Below are positions 5,536 to 6,102 of a DNA stretch of 6,102 nucleotides, in pieces. The DNA is taken from the NCBI GenBank assembly GCA_028292835.1, contig JAQGLP010000208.1, forward strand, positions 1 through 6,102. The letters are read 5' to 3'. The translations under genes were made by a program, and so were the position numbers. How positions within the stretch are numbered: the first letter of the stretch is position 1; every line of letters starts with the position of its first letter. The DNA comes from Variovorax sp. GTDB lineage: Bacteria; Pseudomonadota; Gammaproteobacteria; Burkholderiales; Burkholderiaceae_C. The notes under the pieces are model-generated. The model had not been told where the DNA came from. It saw only the letters and a list, made by a program, of their open reading frames with translations, and made no database searches.

Positions 5536-6094
5536 GACAGCGCCCAGGAGAGCTTCACCGATCCGGACAGTCGCGTCATGAAACGCGCCGGCGGAGGCTA
5601 CGACTACAGCTACAACGCCCACACGGCGGTGGACGAGACAGCCCAGATCGTGATCGCCGCAGAGCTCACCAACAACGCATCTGACGGTGAGCGGCTGCGG
5701 GCAATGCTGGCAGCCGTGAAGGCCAACCTTGGCGAGGATGCCCGGCAGGTTCTGGCCGATGCCGGGTTCCGCTCGGAGGCGAGGTTCGAGCAGTTCAAAG
5801 ACGCACCGAGCGAGCTGATCGTGGCGCTGGGCCGTGAAGGCAAGCAGGCGGTGGCGATCAACGCCGAACAGTACCCACGCACCGTGGCGATGCAAGCCAA
5901 GCTCAAGACGCCAGAAGCACAGGCCGGCCTACCGCAAGCGGGAGTGGATCGTGGAGGCGCCCAACGGGTGGATCAAGAGCGTGCTGGGCTTGCGGCAGTT
6001 CAGCCTGCGGGGATTGAGGAAGGTCGCCGCCGAGTTCAAGCTCGTGTGCATGGCGCTGAACCTGAGAAGGATGTGTGCATTGCGCGCTGCTTGA
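5531..6094 (+). pseudogene. IS1182-type transposase, 5'-truncated and frameshifted
   Basis: Only about the last 185 codons of a transposase that is normally about 450-500 residues long. Directly after the IS end the frame reads A-K-D-S-A-Q-E-S-F-T-D-P-D-S-R, then YSYNAHTAVDETAQIVIAAE, both characteristic of the IS1182 family. It keeps the second catalytic Asp in LADAGFRSE (codon 5758-5760) and the catalytic Glu in WIVEAPNGWIK (codon 5954-5956), followed by LGLRQFSLRGLRKV, the usual C-terminal block. The N-terminal domain and first catalytic Asp are gone. The frame shifts by one base at the run GCCGGCCTAC: removing one G at 5926 or 5927 rejoins PEAQA to AYRKREW and the protein ends at TGA 6092-6094. 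The gene is therefore dead twice over unless the extra G is a sequencing error. Its right inverted repeat, if present, is beyond the window. Confidence 0.85.
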
Positions 6095-6102
6095 GAGAAA
6101 TC

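Noticed and set aside
3974..5581. 535-codon plus-strand frame covering the IS
   Set aside because: It starts in the 252-bp element, crosses both inverted repeats and overlaps the true transposase in another frame. The product is low-complexity Ala/Arg/Gly sequence.
5458..5895. 145-codon minus-strand frame across the IS right end
   Set aside because: It is antisense to the IS transposase end and the IS1182-type remnant and crosses the IS boundary; no independent support.
5900..5960. Programmed frameshift in the IS1182-type transposase
   Set aside because: There is no slippery A or T run at the switch point. The gene is already truncated, and this family is not known to me to use frameshifting; a simple base insertion is more likely.

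Overview
The window looks like a chromosomal catabolic locus from a high-GC betaproteobacterium, most likely Burkholderiales (Comamonadaceae, Alcaligenaceae or Burkholderiaceae type). The reasons are the GC-rich third codon positions, a Bug-family (TctC-like) periplasmic binding protein, and the very common Burkholderiales pairing of a Bug protein with a CaiB/BaiF CoA-transferase, an HMG-CoA-lyase-like enzyme and a LysR regulator. The assignment to a genus is not possible from this sequence alone.

Left half (1-2774, minus strand): three genes run leftward with short gaps (23 and 32 nt) and probably form one operon. Transcription order is HMG-CoA lyase family protein (1830-2774), family III CoA-transferase (652-1806), then a Bug-type solute-binding protein (1-619) whose C-terminal part lies beyond the window. 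A coherent reading is capture of an organic acid in the periplasm, CoA activation by the transferase, and C-C cleavage by the lyase to acetyl-CoA plus a keto acid or similar product. The substrate cannot be read from the sequence; a branched hydroxy-dicarboxylate such as 3-hydroxy-3-methylglutarate is one guess.

Middle (2775-3817): a 122-nt divergent intergenic region separates the operon from a complete LysR-type regulator gene on the plus strand. It holds a weak sigma70-like promoter for the operon, an AT-rich imperfect dyad and an imperfect direct repeat, any of which could be part of the regulator's target.

Right half (3818-6102): a pile-up of mobile DNA begins at the base after the lysR stop codon. 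First comes a 252-bp non-coding element bounded by 17-bp inverted repeats (16/17 match), MITE-like and with internal nested inverted repeats. Abutting it is an apparently intact IS of about 1.46 kb, probably IS701 family, with perfect 20-bp terminal inverted repeats and a 449-residue DDE transposase. Its right end sits in the middle of an IS1182-type transposase gene, of which only the C-terminal part remains, broken again by a single-base insertion near 5926. The two flanks of the IS do not match each other, so the junction probably records a deletion or recombination rather than a simple insertion. No RNA genes, CRISPR arrays or defence system were seen, and I found no convincing new system beyond the catabolic operon and the composite mobile structure.
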